Source: Pseudomonadota bacterium (GTDB taxonomy: Bacteria; Desulfobacterota; Desulfarculia; Desulfarculales; Desulfarculaceae). From it: 64,000 nucleotides of DNA. The position numbers and the translations under genes are program-made. Location of the stretch: contig JAHIND010000005.1 in the NCBI GenBank assembly GCA_018896025.1, positions 150,513 to 214,512 of the forward strand, in the 5' to 3' direction. Numbering within the stretch: the stretch's first letter is position 1; each line of letters begins with the position of its first letter. Positions 53,328-62,643 of this stretch are shown here, one piece after another. The notes below the pieces were generated by a model. The model was not told the origin of the DNA. It saw only the letters and a list, made by a program, of their open reading frames with translations, and made no database searches.

Positions 53328-55286
53328 CTATTTCCGCGCATTCTGTTGCGCCTGGCGCATCTTTTCCATCTCCTTGCAGTACTGCTCCCAAGCGTGGTTC
53401 TTAAAGGACAGACTCGGCTGGTACTCTCCAAAAAAGTGGTATTCCACGACGGGGCCGTTGGGGGTCCCCGGCTTGGTCTTTACCAAACCGGCGTCCCGGA
53501 GCATGCCTCCCGCCGGGCTGGTGAGGTATGGCACCGGGTCGCCCCGGTTGATCCACACCGTCACCTTTTTCACCGCGCCGCTGTCCAGCAAGTCCTGGTA
53601 GGCCTGGCCCCGGGACAGGGCCCGGTCGCCGCCGATGATGTTAAGCTCGTCGGCCCTTATCACCCCCTGGCGAAGCAGGGCCTCGGCGATGGTGGCCCCG
53701 TTGCTGTGGGCGTTGAGAACCTCGTAATGGGTTCCACTGATCTGGGGCAGCAGGTTCTGGAAGTGCTCCTGGTCCATGGTGTACTCGCCTTCGCTGAAGC
53801 TGTCCCGGGCGCCGCGGGCCAGCTCCATGGGCAGCACGTCGGTCTTGCCGAAGCCGTAGGCCCTGGCCTGTCCCTCTTTGAGCATCTCCGCGTAGGGCTG
53901 CCCGGTGGTGGGGCTTTGGCCCTTGGCCATCAGCTCGTTGGCCTGGTACTGGGTGTTGGTCAAGCCCAGGAACACCCCCTCTTTCACCTCGCGCACCGTG
54001 CCGCCGGGCAGGGGAGGAGGCGCCTTCTGGTCGCGCAGGAGGTTGTTCAGCTTCTGGTCCAGCTCCCGGCGCTGGGCGAAGAGCTGCTTTTGATACTCCT
54101 GCCAGGCCTGGTTCTGGGGAGTCTGGGCGGCAGCGGCAAGGCCGGAACCGGCCCCTTGGCTTCCGGCGCGCTCCGGGGAGGCCGGTTTGGCGGGGAAGGG
54201 GTTGGTTCCCCTGCCCCCGGCCACCACCGCGGGCAGCAGGGCCTGGGAATCCTTGGGGCTGGGCAGGAACCCGGCGGGCAGCTTGCCGTCCCAATTCGCG
54301 CTTTTCAATATCTCGCGCAGGGCCGAGTTCAACTTGGGGTCCGCCGGCAACAGGCTTATCGCCTCGTTCAGGTCCCGGATCGCGCTTTTATGATCTCCCC
54401 GGCCCAGGTTGTCCAGGGCCCTGGCGTAAAGGCTGTCCACCTGCTCGCTGGTGCCCGGCTTGGGCAGGGGCAGGACATTCTCGTCCACCGAGGTCAACCC
54501 GGCCCCTCCCACCGCCTGCGGGGCGGCCTGTGCCGTGGGCGGCTGGACCGGAGGCGCCTCCGGCTGGCCGTCGGTGCCGCGCAAGAGGCTGGGGGTCAGG
54601 GTCTTGCTCTCGCTGAGGTCCACCACCGAGGGGTCACCTGCGTAGGGGTTTGAGAACTGCCCGCCTACACCCTGAGCCTCCTGCCCCGGCAGGCCGCCCG
54701 AGTCGCTGCGCAGGTTGCCGGTCAGGGCCCCGAGCTGGCTGTCGGCCTGCTGGCCCAGGGAGCCGCCGGTGGGGATGGCGGGGCCTTTCCCCAGAAAGGC
54801 CAGGGCCTCGCTGATGTCCTGCTTGAATTCGCGCGCCCCGCCGCCGGTCTCGGCCTTTTTGGTGATGGTGTGCAGTTCCTTGGCCCATTCCTGGGCCCGG
54901 GCCACGATCCCCGTGGGGTCCAGGGAGCGGGTTTGCAGCTTGCCGCCGTGGCTGCGGATCTTCACCCCATCGAAAACATAGTCCCCAAAGGGGTTGATGG
55001 TCTGCAGTTCCTTGTTGTTGTAGGGGTAGGTGGGGAAGCTCCCGAAGCGCGACGGATTGTTCCAGTAGTTGTTGAGCTGCCCCTGGGCCCAGCGCAGGCG
55101 GTTTTCGATCTGGGAGGGGTTGTAGCCCAGTGCGCGCAGTCGGTTGCAGTTGCCGTAGGCCTGGCCGAACAGGGAGTTGAGCTGGGAGCGGTTATAGGCC
55201 GGGGCACCCTGCCCCGGCCCGGCCAGGCTCAAAAGGCCCACGGCAATAGCTGCGGCCAAACATGCCTTGAACCACTTCGATCTCAT
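53328..55286 (-). CDS. Exported multi-domain protein with C-terminal alpha/beta-hydrolase-like domain
   Basis: Precursor of 652 residues not matching a family I know over its length. It has a signal peptide (about 1-28), an N-terminal domain rich in Asn/Tyr/Arg (30-145), a Pro/Gln-rich middle, and a short TPR-like helix pair (about 282-318, LYARALDNLGRGDHKSAI). A charged coiled stretch (395-420) and a C-terminal domain (430-652) follow. The latter has a nucleophile-elbow-like NAHSNGA with Ser528, NRGDPVPY with Asp583 and NHAWEQY with His631, in the correct order for a serine hydrolase triad. A secreted lipase or esterase is inferred. It is the second gene of the operon, 45 bp after the TPR lipoprotein. 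Confidence 0.6.
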   Translation of the reverse strand: MRSKWFKACLAAAIAVGLLSLAGPGQGAPAYNRSQLNSLFGQAYGNCNRLRALGYNPSQIENRLRWAQGQLNNYWNNPSRFGSFPTYPYNNKELQTINPFGDYVFDGVKIRSHGGKLQTRSLDPTGIVARAQEWAKELHTITKKAETGGGAREFKQDISEALAFLGKGPAIPTGGSLGQQADSQLGALTGNLRSDSGGLPGQEAQGVGGQFSNPYAGDPSVVDLSESKTLTPSLLRGTDGQPEAPPVQPPTAQAAPQAVGGAGLTSVDENVLPLPKPGTSEQVDSLYARALDNLGRGDHKSAIRDLNEAISLLPADPKLNSALREILKSANWDGKLPAGFLPSPKDSQALLPAVVAGGRGTNPFPAKPASPERAGSQGAGSGLAAAAQTPQNQAWQEYQKQLFAQRRELDQKLNNLLRDQKAPPPLPGGTVREVKEGVFLGLTNTQYQANELMAKGQSPTTGQPYAEMLKEGQARAYGFGKTDVLPMELARGARDSFSEGEYTMDQEHFQNLLPQISGTHYEVLNAHSNGATIAEALLRQGVIRADELNIIGGDRALSRGQAYQDLLDSGAVKKVTVWINRGDPVPYLTSPAGGMLRDAGLVKTKPGTPNGPVVEYHFFGEYQPSLSFKNHAWEQYCKEMEKMRQAQQNARK

Positions 55287-55330
55287 GGCTTCACAAGCTC
55301 CAAGTGAACAAGGTTTCCATCCCCCCCGCC

Positions 55331-57382
55331 CTAGAGCCTACCGGCCTGGGACAGGGAGCGGAGGGTCTTCTCCCTCTGGTACTCCATCTCGTACAACCGG
55401 CCCAGGACCTGATCCACGTTGGCCGCCTGGGTGGTGCCGGTCAGATACAGCTTCAGGTTGGCGATGGCCGGGCGGTACTTTTGCAGCAGGCCGTAGACCA
55501 CCGAGGAGCTCAGGTAGACGTTGGCCGCCCAGGGGGCGTAATAGGTGGCCCACTTGTATTCGTATAGGGCGCGGTAGAGGTCCAGGGGGCCCTTGGCGTT
55601 TTTGAGCGCCGCGTTGCCCCGCAAGAAGCGCCGTTGGGCCTCCTGCCCCAGGCGGGGCGCGCCGCCCGGCCGGGCCGCCAGGGAGAGCATCTTGCCGCGC
55701 AGGTCTTCCTTTTGTTTCCCCACGGGCATCAGGTGGTAGAGCTGGGAAAGATAGTTCACCGCCTGGGCCGAGTTGCCCTTGCTCTGGGCCTGCTGGGCCT
55801 GACGCCAGAGGCGCTCCCGGTGGGAGGCCGTCTTGTCCGCCAGCCGTTGCAGGGTCTTGGTGGCGAACACGTAGCGGGGGCTGATCTCCACCGCCGTGTT
55901 CAGGGCCTCGATGGCCTCGGAGGTCCGGCCGCCCTTCTCGTAGACCAGGCCCAGCTTGAAGTAGTCATAGACCGCGGTGGAGCCGAAGGGGTTGCGGAAG
56001 AGCTTTTCCTCCACCATGGCCACCGCCCGGCGCTGCTGGCCTATGGCGGCGTAGCCCACGGCCACCCCGCCCAGGGGCATGCCCTTGTCCGTTCCCGCCG
56101 CCTCGTAGGCGTCCACCAGCTTTTGATAGGCGGCGCGCGCCTTTTGCGAATGGCCGGTCTCGTCGTAGATGCGGCCCAGAATGTAGTAGTCGTTCACCTT
56201 GCCCCCATCCAGCTTCAGCTTGCGCTGGGCCGATGGCAGGGCCAGGTCGTAGCGGCCCTGGGCCATGTGGCAGATGGTGAGCATGCCCAGGGCGGTCACG
56301 TCGTTGGGGTTCTGCTTGAGCAGCTGCTCGGCGTAGGGCTGGGCCTTGGCGTAGTCCTTGTGCTCCAGATAGGCCTGGACCATGCCGGCCAGCGCCGCGC
56401 GGTCGCCGGGCTTGGCCTTGAGGCGGAACTCATAGTCCTCCACGGCCCGGCGGAAGGCCCGCTCCGACTCGGAGGGCATGCCCAGGGCGGTGAAGTTCTT
56501 GGACAGCAGGATGTAGTTGCCCGCCAGGGAGGGAAGGCGGCTCAGGGTCATGTAGCGGTTAAGGGCCTCTATGGAGCGCTCGTAATGCGAGAGCTCGTAT
56601 TGGGCGTGGGCCTGCCACTCCAGCAGGCTGACCAGGGAGGGGTCCAAAGCGATGGACTTCTCGAAAGAGGTGACCGCCTCCTGGTAATTGCTCTTTTGGT
56701 AATAGGCCCGGCCCAGGTTGGAATAGATCAGGGCGGTTTCGCGCCGGGGCTGCAACTGGGACGGATTGGACAGCTCCGGGAAGTCGGCCAGGCTGGTGTT
56801 GGGCATGGAGGCGGCGCGGGAGACTCCCTCTATGGCCGGGATCATGGCCTGCAGGGCCTGCTGGCCCACGGCGCTCATGCCCGGTATGGGGGCGACGCCC
56901 AACAGGCCCGAAAGCAACGAGCCCATCACGGCCGATTCCTGCTGGGCCTGCTGGGCCTGCTGGGCCTGGCGCATGGCCTGCTTCTGCCGCTGGGCCGCGT
57001 CCCGCTGCCGCTTTTCGGCGTCCATCACCGAGGAGATGGGGTGCACCGCCAGGGCCTGCTGGAAGGCGGCTATGGCCTCGTCGTACATGCCCTGGTCGTA
57101 GTAGGCCACGCCCAAGTCGTTGTAGGCGCTCCAACTGGCGGGGTTGGCCGCCACCTTGGTCTTGGCCAGGTCGATCTTGGCCAGGTCCAGGCCGGTCGCG
57201 GCCTTGGGCTGCGCCCCCTGGTCCGTCCCGGCGGAGGGGCTGGCTTGGGCGCTCGTTGACGACTGGGGTTTGATGGCATGGGGGATGGGCTTGATGTTCA
57301 CTGCCTCGGGCATGACGCAGCCGCCTGCCAGCAAGCCCAAAGATACGATGGCAACCACAGCCCGGCATAGGGACGATTTCAC
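55331..57382 (-). CDS. TPR-repeat outer-membrane lipoprotein
   Basis: Lipoprotein of 683 residues. The lipobox is LAGGC after a short signal. TPR units are visible at about residues 85-125 (NDLGVAYYDQGMYDEAIAAFQQALAV), 210-260 (YSNLGRAYYQKSNYQEAVTSFEKSIAL) and further degenerate repeats up to 560, interrupted by a Gln-rich segment with repeated QQA (about 130-150). GTG 57382 is preferred to ATG 57409 because AGGTGG precedes it and it begins a canonical signal. First gene of a five-gene operon of exported proteins; a scaffold role is inferred. Confidence 0.75.
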   Translation of the reverse strand: MKSSLCRAVVAIVSLGLLAGGCVMPEAVNIKPIPHAIKPQSSTSAQASPSAGTDQGAQPKAATGLDLAKIDLAKTKVAANPASWSAYNDLGVAYYDQGMYDEAIAAFQQALAVHPISSVMDAEKRQRDAAQRQKQAMRQAQQAQQAQQESAVMGSLLSGLLGVAPIPGMSAVGQQALQAMIPAIEGVSRAASMPNTSLADFPELSNPSQLQPRRETALIYSNLGRAYYQKSNYQEAVTSFEKSIALDPSLVSLLEWQAHAQYELSHYERSIEALNRYMTLSRLPSLAGNYILLSKNFTALGMPSESERAFRRAVEDYEFRLKAKPGDRAALAGMVQAYLEHKDYAKAQPYAEQLLKQNPNDVTALGMLTICHMAQGRYDLALPSAQRKLKLDGGKVNDYYILGRIYDETGHSQKARAAYQKLVDAYEAAGTDKGMPLGGVAVGYAAIGQQRRAVAMVEEKLFRNPFGSTAVYDYFKLGLVYEKGGRTSEAIEALNTAVEISPRYVFATKTLQRLADKTASHRERLWRQAQQAQSKGNSAQAVNYLSQLYHLMPVGKQKEDLRGKMLSLAARPGGAPRLGQEAQRRFLRGNAALKNAKGPLDLYRALYEYKWATYYAPWAANVYLSSSVVYGLLQKYRPAIANLKLYLTGTTQAANVDQVLGRLYEMEYQREKTLRSLSQAGRL

Positions 57383-57409
57383 GATGCACCACCTGTTCTT
57401 ATGTTCCAT

Positions 57410-57805
57410 TCAAGGGGGCGAGGTCCCTGGCGAAACAACCAAACGGAGCTTTTGGCCAGCCGGCCAACAGGCGGTGAGCAAGCCGGGCAGGCTGGCTTGA
57501 TATTGGCAGCAAGGGAAACGGGCGCTCACCTCAGGCGAACAACCGAACCGATCAACTCACTCGACGGACCTGATCCGCCATAACCTCCCGAGCCTTCCCC
57601 CCAGGCAGTCAGGCATTGGGACTTACGGCGGTGCAATTGCGCCTATATTTATTTTACCAATATCAGGACGCAATATTAATCCTGTTTATCAATAATTAAA
57701 AGAGGGATCATCATGGACTACCCCCCAAGCGGCGGGACGGGCCGGAAATTAGTTTGCCTGAAAAATCGTGGCCCTAGTCTTGAGAGCGGAAGCGGCGCGG
57801 GCTCT
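57410..57805. other. Intergenic region upstream of the TPR lipoprotein operon
   Basis: 396 bp, with an AT-rich core at about 57640-57715 that probably contains the operon promoter on the minus strand (for example TTGATA near 57695, and TTGCGT with AAATAT 17 bp apart). No gene is supportable. Confidence 0.4.
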
Positions 57806-58390
57806 TTAGCCCGGCTTTTTGGCCAGAAGTTCCTTGCCCAGCTCAAAGGCCGCGCCCACCACCCGGCTCAGGCCCAGGTATTGCCTGGCTTCGGGCAGGA
57901 AGGCCAACGGCTCGAACTTGGCCGGGTCGATGTTGCCCTCCGGGTCCAGGCAGGCCTGGTCGATCTTGACGTCGAGCACCTGGCCCACGAACTGGGTGTG
58001 CAGGCCCAGCTCGTTGGTGACCACCACCTTGCATTCCAGGGTCAGCGGGGCCTCGGCCACCAGGGGGGCGTTGACCAGGTCGCTTTTAACGGCGGTCCAG
58101 CCCAACTCGGCGAACTTGTCCCGGTCGCGGCCGCTGGCCATGCCCACGAAATCCACTTCCCTGACCTGGGAGGCGCTGGGCACGTTGAGGGTGAAGGCCT
58201 GGTTTTTGACGATCTGCCGGTGGCTGTAGGTGGCCGCGCGCAGGCTGACGTTTACGCACACCGGTTTGGAACAGCAGATGCCGGCCCAGGCCGCGGTCAT
58301 TATGTTCGGCTTGCCATCCTGATCGTAAGTGCCTACCAGGACTACAGGTGTGGGGCACAAGATGGTTTTGGGGCCCAGGGATTTTTTCAT
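57806..58390 (-). CDS. Flavin reductase-like FMN-binding split-barrel protein
   Basis: FMN-binding protein of 194 residues related to the flavin reductase-like domain (flavoredoxin type): PTPVVLVGTYDQDGKPNIMTAAWAGICCSKP in pieces (VLVGTYDQDGKPN, AWAGICC), FTLNVPS, and VGMASGRDRDKF. The start at 58390 is preferred because AAGGAGAG lies 6 nt before it. Flavoredoxins in sulfate reducers pass electrons to thiosulfate or sulfite metabolism; other members reduce or donate to diverse partners. Substrate unknown. Confidence 0.85.
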   Translation of the reverse strand: MKKSLGPKTILCPTPVVLVGTYDQDGKPNIMTAAWAGICCSKPVCVNVSLRAATYSHRQIVKNQAFTLNVPSASQVREVDFVGMASGRDRDKFAELGWTAVKSDLVNAPLVAEAPLTLECKVVVTNELGLHTQFVGQVLDVKIDQACLDPEGNIDPAKFEPLAFLPEARQYLGLSRVVGAAFELGKELLAKKPG

Positions 58391-58532
58391 GGCGCTCTCC
58401 TTTTGCTTTACCAACCATTCTAATGCGGTTTGCTCAAATCACAAAACCGCCGCCACACGGCTGACATTGAGGGAATCTCGACCGCCCCGGACTTGTGGAT
58501 CAAAACCCCGGCTTAAAATTGAGGCCAGGGTA

Positions 58533-58583
58533 AAAAAGGCAGGCCAGGATCGCGGAGCCCTCGTGGGCCCTGCAATCCTGGCC
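58533..58583 (-). terminator. Terminator after the small periplasmic protein gene
   Basis: On the minus strand GGCCAGGAT (complement of 58575-58583) pairs with ATCCTGGCC (58550-58542), followed by TGCC and six T (complement of 58532-58537). Confidence 0.8.
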
Positions 58584-58625
58584 TTGAATTTGCGCGACTT
58601 AAAGGGGCAGGTCAGCCGGCGGGAA

Positions 58626-59063
58626 CTACTTCTTGAACTTGATCTCCACGCCGCCGGGAGCCAGGGTGAGGCGCGCGGCCTGCTGCACGGCCTTCAGGTT
58701 CATCTTGACGCCGGCGTTGTTGACCAGCTGCTCGACGGCGATGCCCTTGCCCAATGCCGCGCCCGCCTTGGCGGAGGAGTAGCCTCCTTCGAAGTCGGCC
58801 AGTTTCTTCAAGTTGTAGACGTTGCCCTTGGCCTCAACGTCGCCCATGCCCAGGTCCAACAGGCTCAGGCCCTTGATGGTGAACTTGTACTCTTTGCCTT
58901 TGTAGGTAAGGGTGCCGTCACCCCAGGTGACGCCAACTCCGACTGCCACGTTATGGGTCTTGAAGTAAACGGTGCCGTCGGGTTTGTCTTCGGCTTGGGC
59001 CATCAAAGGTATGGCCAGGGCCATTACCGCCACCAGGGCCAAAGTCAGGATATACTTTCTCAT
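58626..59063 (-). CDS. Small periplasmic protein, DUF1134/EipA-like
   Basis: Precursor of 145 residues with a clear signal peptide (KYILTLALVAVMALAIPLMAQA). The mature part is beta-rich, with repeated short strands (GTVYFKTHNVAVGVGVTWGDGTLTYKGKEYKF in segments, AKGNVYNLKKLADFEGGYSSAKAG). This pattern resembles small YSC84- or DUF1134-type envelope proteins, but the match is uncertain. The start at 59063 follows AAAGGAG; a reading ten codons longer is not supported. Single-gene unit with its own terminator. Confidence 0.6.
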   Translation of the reverse strand: MRKYILTLALVAVMALAIPLMAQAEDKPDGTVYFKTHNVAVGVGVTWGDGTLTYKGKEYKFTIKGLSLLDLGMGDVEAKGNVYNLKKLADFEGGYSSAKAGAALGKGIAVEQLVNNAGVKMNLKAVQQAARLTLAPGGVEIKFKK

Positions 59064-59610
59064 AGACCTTAACTCTCCTTTAGTTCCGCACATTTGTAAT
59101 CATCCAGCTCCTTAGCTAAAGCTGGGGCTAAGAAGCAAAGCGAGTGGTTGCTCTCCGACCACCAGCCAGAGAGCGCTGTCGATGCTTAGCCACCCATTTG
59201 TCTTCTAATCCTAAAATTGTACTGAAATATTATCTGGTAAGCATATAAAAATCTTGCTCGCCAACGGCTTTCATAAAATAAAGTTGAGGACAGCCACCAA
59301 TTTTTTGCCTCCACTTTCTGGCAACCGGCAAAATGAGAATGAGTCATAAACGGAAGGCCTTACCGAAAAGGTATCGCCCCGCCAAAAGCCGATATGGGCG
59401 GCGCTTAAAGGCAAGGGCTTTAACACAATGTAATGTTTATAATTGTGACGCGAAGGCGTCATGAGACCGGCAAACCCCACTTCTATAATATATACGCCAT
59501 GCCACGGTAAAGTTTTCGGCGAGTCCCCACAACATTCAGGCGATCCGGCCCACGCCGGGATGGCCTCGGACCAAATGATCGGGAGGTTCGAGGGCACATG
59601 AGCGGCAAGC
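59064..59610. other. Intergenic region at the left edge of the AT-rich glycan locus
   Basis: About 550 bp, AT-rich, with no supportable gene. A short repeat-like pair (GAGAGCG and complement near 59150-59170) is the only structure noted. Confidence 0.4.
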
Positions 59611-61065
59611 TCACCCGGCGGAGGTTGGCCGGTCTCCCTGCCGCGGCTCACCATGCATGGTTGACGCAGCGAGTTTGAGGGGCTCGCCGGCAAGGTAGTA
59701 ACGCTTTAGCAGAAGCCTGGGCATACTGAGCAAGGTCAGGGCGCATAAGGCCAATACCAACACCAGGGCCATCTTGCGCGGCAAGCCCTCAAACAACTTG
59801 GCTCGGCCCGCAATGGCATAGGAAATCATGATGGCTGGAGGCAAAAAGTAACGGCCTTGGACGCCATCGATAATGGCGGCCGGGTATTTGTTCCAGGTGA
59901 CGAGCAACAGGAAAAACATGATAAAAATTGCGGATAAAACGCAAAGCAATATGGCTGATCGCGGCAGCCAATCGGTGCGTAAATCCTTGGCTGAGATGCT
60001 AAGACCGCAAATAGAAAGCAATAACAGTAAAAACAAAGTGTATTGCCAGATGTAAAATTGAGTGTCCAACCACCCCAGGACCCCGACAAAGGAATAAAGA
60101 TAATTCGTTGTCATGGCCGCATTGGAAATGGTGGAGGCGAATGCGTGGATCAATATGGAGGGATGTTGCAGATATAGCAGGGCTATTTCCAAAGTTGACG
60201 CCCCCATCACCAACCTTTTATCTACCGTGGTGTAGACGGCGACAATGAACCAAAGCACGATGAGTACTACGGACAACACGCACAAATAGCAGTACTTTCG
60301 GTTCTTCAAATAATAGCAGGCCATGAAATTAAGCAAAATCAATGGGGCTAGGTAGATCCGTCCCGTGGAAAGTACCAATACGGCACAGGTCAACAGGTAA
60401 TAAAAAAGCGGGTTGGAGTTGGTTTTGTCCTGAACGATCCGCAAAAAACAGGCCATGGATAAAATCGTCAGGGCCAAGGAAAGGCCGTCTATGCTGGCGG
60501 AAGCCATTTGAAACAGGCTCATCGGCAGGACCAGCAGGGCGATGACCAATGGGTTGGGTTGGTAAATGTTGAAGGCGACAAGGATTATGACGGCGATCGC
60601 CAGCAGGCTCAGCAGCCTTGCCAGCCGGTATGAAAAATCGATCGAAAGGCCGGTTTTCTCGCCTATCGCCAGTCCTACGGCCTGGGGAACATACAGAAGC
60701 GGGAAATAATAGCTTATGCTGTAGGCGGGTCTAAATTTCTTTGCACCGGTCCAATTGATGCTCTTGGCCAGTTCGCTGTCGGCCAACGACAGCTTCTTGT
60801 CGGGCTTGAAAATTATGCCGCGAAAAATCCTGAAATAGTCCAAAAGGCCGGTGTCGATCATACCGCCAGATGATCGGCCCTCGGGCGCGTCAAGAATTAT
60901 GGTGCCTTTACTTAACAGATAGGCCCTTTCGATATGGTCCAACTCGTCCGGCGACTGCAACGGCGGTATGAGAAATGATAAAAACATCCCCGCTATGAAT
61001 ATAAACGCGGCGGTCCACAAGCTGATCTTGTTGCAGGAAAGCTTGAATCTGGAGTTGGAGATCAT
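59611..61065 (-). CDS. DUF2142-like polytopic membrane protein
   Basis: Membrane protein of about 484 residues with roughly 12 hydrophobic segments. Near the N-terminus IPPLQSPDELDHIERAYLLSKG matches the DUF2142 family (periplasmic acidic motif after TM1, as in GT-C enzymes). It may transfer sugars to a lipid-linked glycan. The ATG at 61065 is taken as start; an in-frame TTG at 61107 is possible and neither has a good ribosome site. The sequence is visibly AT-richer than the rest of the window, suggesting recent acquisition with its neighbours. Confidence 0.7.
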   Translation of the reverse strand: MISNSRFKLSCNKISLWTAAFIFIAGMFLSFLIPPLQSPDELDHIERAYLLSKGTIILDAPEGRSSGGMIDTGLLDYFRIFRGIIFKPDKKLSLADSELAKSINWTGAKKFRPAYSISYYFPLLYVPQAVGLAIGEKTGLSIDFSYRLARLLSLLAIAVIILVAFNIYQPNPLVIALLVLPMSLFQMASASIDGLSLALTILSMACFLRIVQDKTNSNPLFYYLLTCAVLVLSTGRIYLAPLILLNFMACYYLKNRKYCYLCVLSVVLIVLWFIVAVYTTVDKRLVMGASTLEIALLYLQHPSILIHAFASTISNAAMTTNYLYSFVGVLGWLDTQFYIWQYTLFLLLLLSICGLSISAKDLRTDWLPRSAILLCVLSAIFIMFFLLLVTWNKYPAAIIDGVQGRYFLPPAIMISYAIAGRAKLFEGLPRKMALVLVLALCALTLLSMPRLLLKRYYLAGEPLKLAASTMHGEPRQGDRPTSAG

Positions 61066-61132
61066 ATCCCAATCAACCTGCTTGTACGCTTGAAACTCGG
61101 CGGGCAAGGCAACGACAAGTGCTCATGATGCC

Positions 61133-62584
61133 TCAACCGTTCTTCTTGATCATGTTCAGCATGAACCCGCACGACGCCTTGAACAGATTGGCATACTCGC
61201 GTGGGTTTTCGGGTATCGCCAATATGCGCCTGATGACTTTGGGGTTGCTGTAGAACTTTCGATAGGCTCTGCCAATGTAGTCCGCGACGACCGAGGTGGG
61301 CAGCCCCGGCAAATCAAGGGATGGTTTGTTTTGGCTGAAACCATTTAAATCGCTGGTGGCCAGGATGCCGTCTCTCACGCAGTCATCATAAAAATCCGAG
61401 CCGGGAAAGGGCACGGCGGCATAAAAGTGGGCGAAGGTCAGGGGCAGCTTACAAGCATAGTCGATGGTCGCCTGTAAATTATCCGGGCCTTGTCCCGGAT
61501 AGCCCATGATGAAGTGGCCATCCACCGCGATGCCGGCCTTTGCCGCGTTGTGGGCGGATTTGACCCCGGTTCGCACGTTGTAATTGTTGCCCTTGTTCAC
61601 CAGGCCCAGGCTGTAGTCGTCGCCAAATTCAAAACCAAAGGCAATCTGCCAACAGCCCGCATACTTCATTTTTTTGAAAATCTCGCTGTCGCACATATCC
61701 GGTCGGCTGTTGCAAACCCAACTGATTTTATTTTGCAGGCCATCGGCGATTATGCTGTCCAATAGCTCGTGCAAATAATTTAAATCCCCGGACATGTTCT
61801 CGGTCCAGAACAGGAAGTTTTTGATTCCCATGGAAAGGTAAAAATCGATCTCCGCCATTATGCTGTTTACGGAACGTTTTCTGATCATGCGCCCGTGGTA
61901 GGAGTGGGAGGCGCAGAAACGGCAATGATAAGGGCAGCCTCGGGCAACGCCGATCAGTGAAAACGGCTTCTGCTTGATGGGCATCAAATAATTGTCAAAG
62001 TCGATCCCTCTCCAAAGAGGAAATCCCAGCTCATCCAAATTCTTGATGAAATCTCGGCAGGGCCCCACGAACCCTTCGCCATTCAGGCGATAAGACAACC
62101 CCGCCACACCCGTGAGATCATCGTTGTTTTGCGCCAGGGCTCTGGCCAGCTCCAGGACGGTCGCTTCCGGCTCCCCCATAACCAGGTAATCCACATGGGG
62201 ATAACTATTTAAAACTTCCTTGGGCAGCGCGGTTACATGGATGCCGATGGCCGCGGTTTTTAATTTTTCATGGGCGCTTTTCAGGGCCGGGCAAAACCAT
62301 CCTAGATCGTTGCGTATGGTAGGGGTGGCCGAGGCCACGACCGCCAGCTCGGGCAGGAAGGCCTTGGTGCGCTGGATGACCTGGTCAAGCTCGAGACGCT
62401 CGGAAGAGGCGTCGATTATAAGCGTCTCAAAACCCGCATTCTTGAGCTGACGCGCGATCAGGCCTAAGCTAAGGGGTGGGAACGGCGATCCCCATATATC
62501 CAACTGCTGACAACGGCCCTCTCTGACCCAACTTTTATTGGAGGGATCCGGGGGATTTATCAGGACGACTTTAAAGGGCGCCAT
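61133..62584 (-). CDS. B12-binding-domain radical SAM protein
   Basis: Radical SAM protein of 483 residues. The N-terminal domain (about 1-200, VVLINPPDPSNKSW, LSLGLIARQLKNAGFET, VDYLVMGEPEATVLEL) is cobalamin-binding-like. The cluster motif RGCPYHCRFC carries Cys217, Cys221 and Cys224, and FIMGYPGQGPDN follows. Start 62584 leaves 59 bp to the upstream glycosyltransferase; a longer reading would overlap it and is not supported. It is AT-rich like its neighbours. It probably modifies the lipid or glycan made by the locus. Confidence 0.83.
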   Translation of the reverse strand: MAPFKVVLINPPDPSNKSWVREGRCQQLDIWGSPFPPLSLGLIARQLKNAGFETLIIDASSERLELDQVIQRTKAFLPELAVVASATPTIRNDLGWFCPALKSAHEKLKTAAIGIHVTALPKEVLNSYPHVDYLVMGEPEATVLELARALAQNNDDLTGVAGLSYRLNGEGFVGPCRDFIKNLDELGFPLWRGIDFDNYLMPIKQKPFSLIGVARGCPYHCRFCASHSYHGRMIRKRSVNSIMAEIDFYLSMGIKNFLFWTENMSGDLNYLHELLDSIIADGLQNKISWVCNSRPDMCDSEIFKKMKYAGCWQIAFGFEFGDDYSLGLVNKGNNYNVRTGVKSAHNAAKAGIAVDGHFIMGYPGQGPDNLQATIDYACKLPLTFAHFYAAVPFPGSDFYDDCVRDGILATSDLNGFSQNKPSLDLPGLPTSVVADYIGRAYRKFYSNPKVIRRILAIPENPREYANLFKASCGFMLNMIKKNG

Positions 62585-62643
62585 GTCTCGCCTATGCCTC
62601 GCTGAACGAAAACCAACTTGCTCAAAACCTAGTGGCCATCGCT

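Noticed and set aside
57785..57825. CGGGCT-CTTT-AGCCCG hairpin with following T-run as terminator of the flavin reductase-like gene
   Set aside because: The T-run is on the plus strand and lies within the end of the minus-strand coding sequence; on the gene's own strand no T-run follows.
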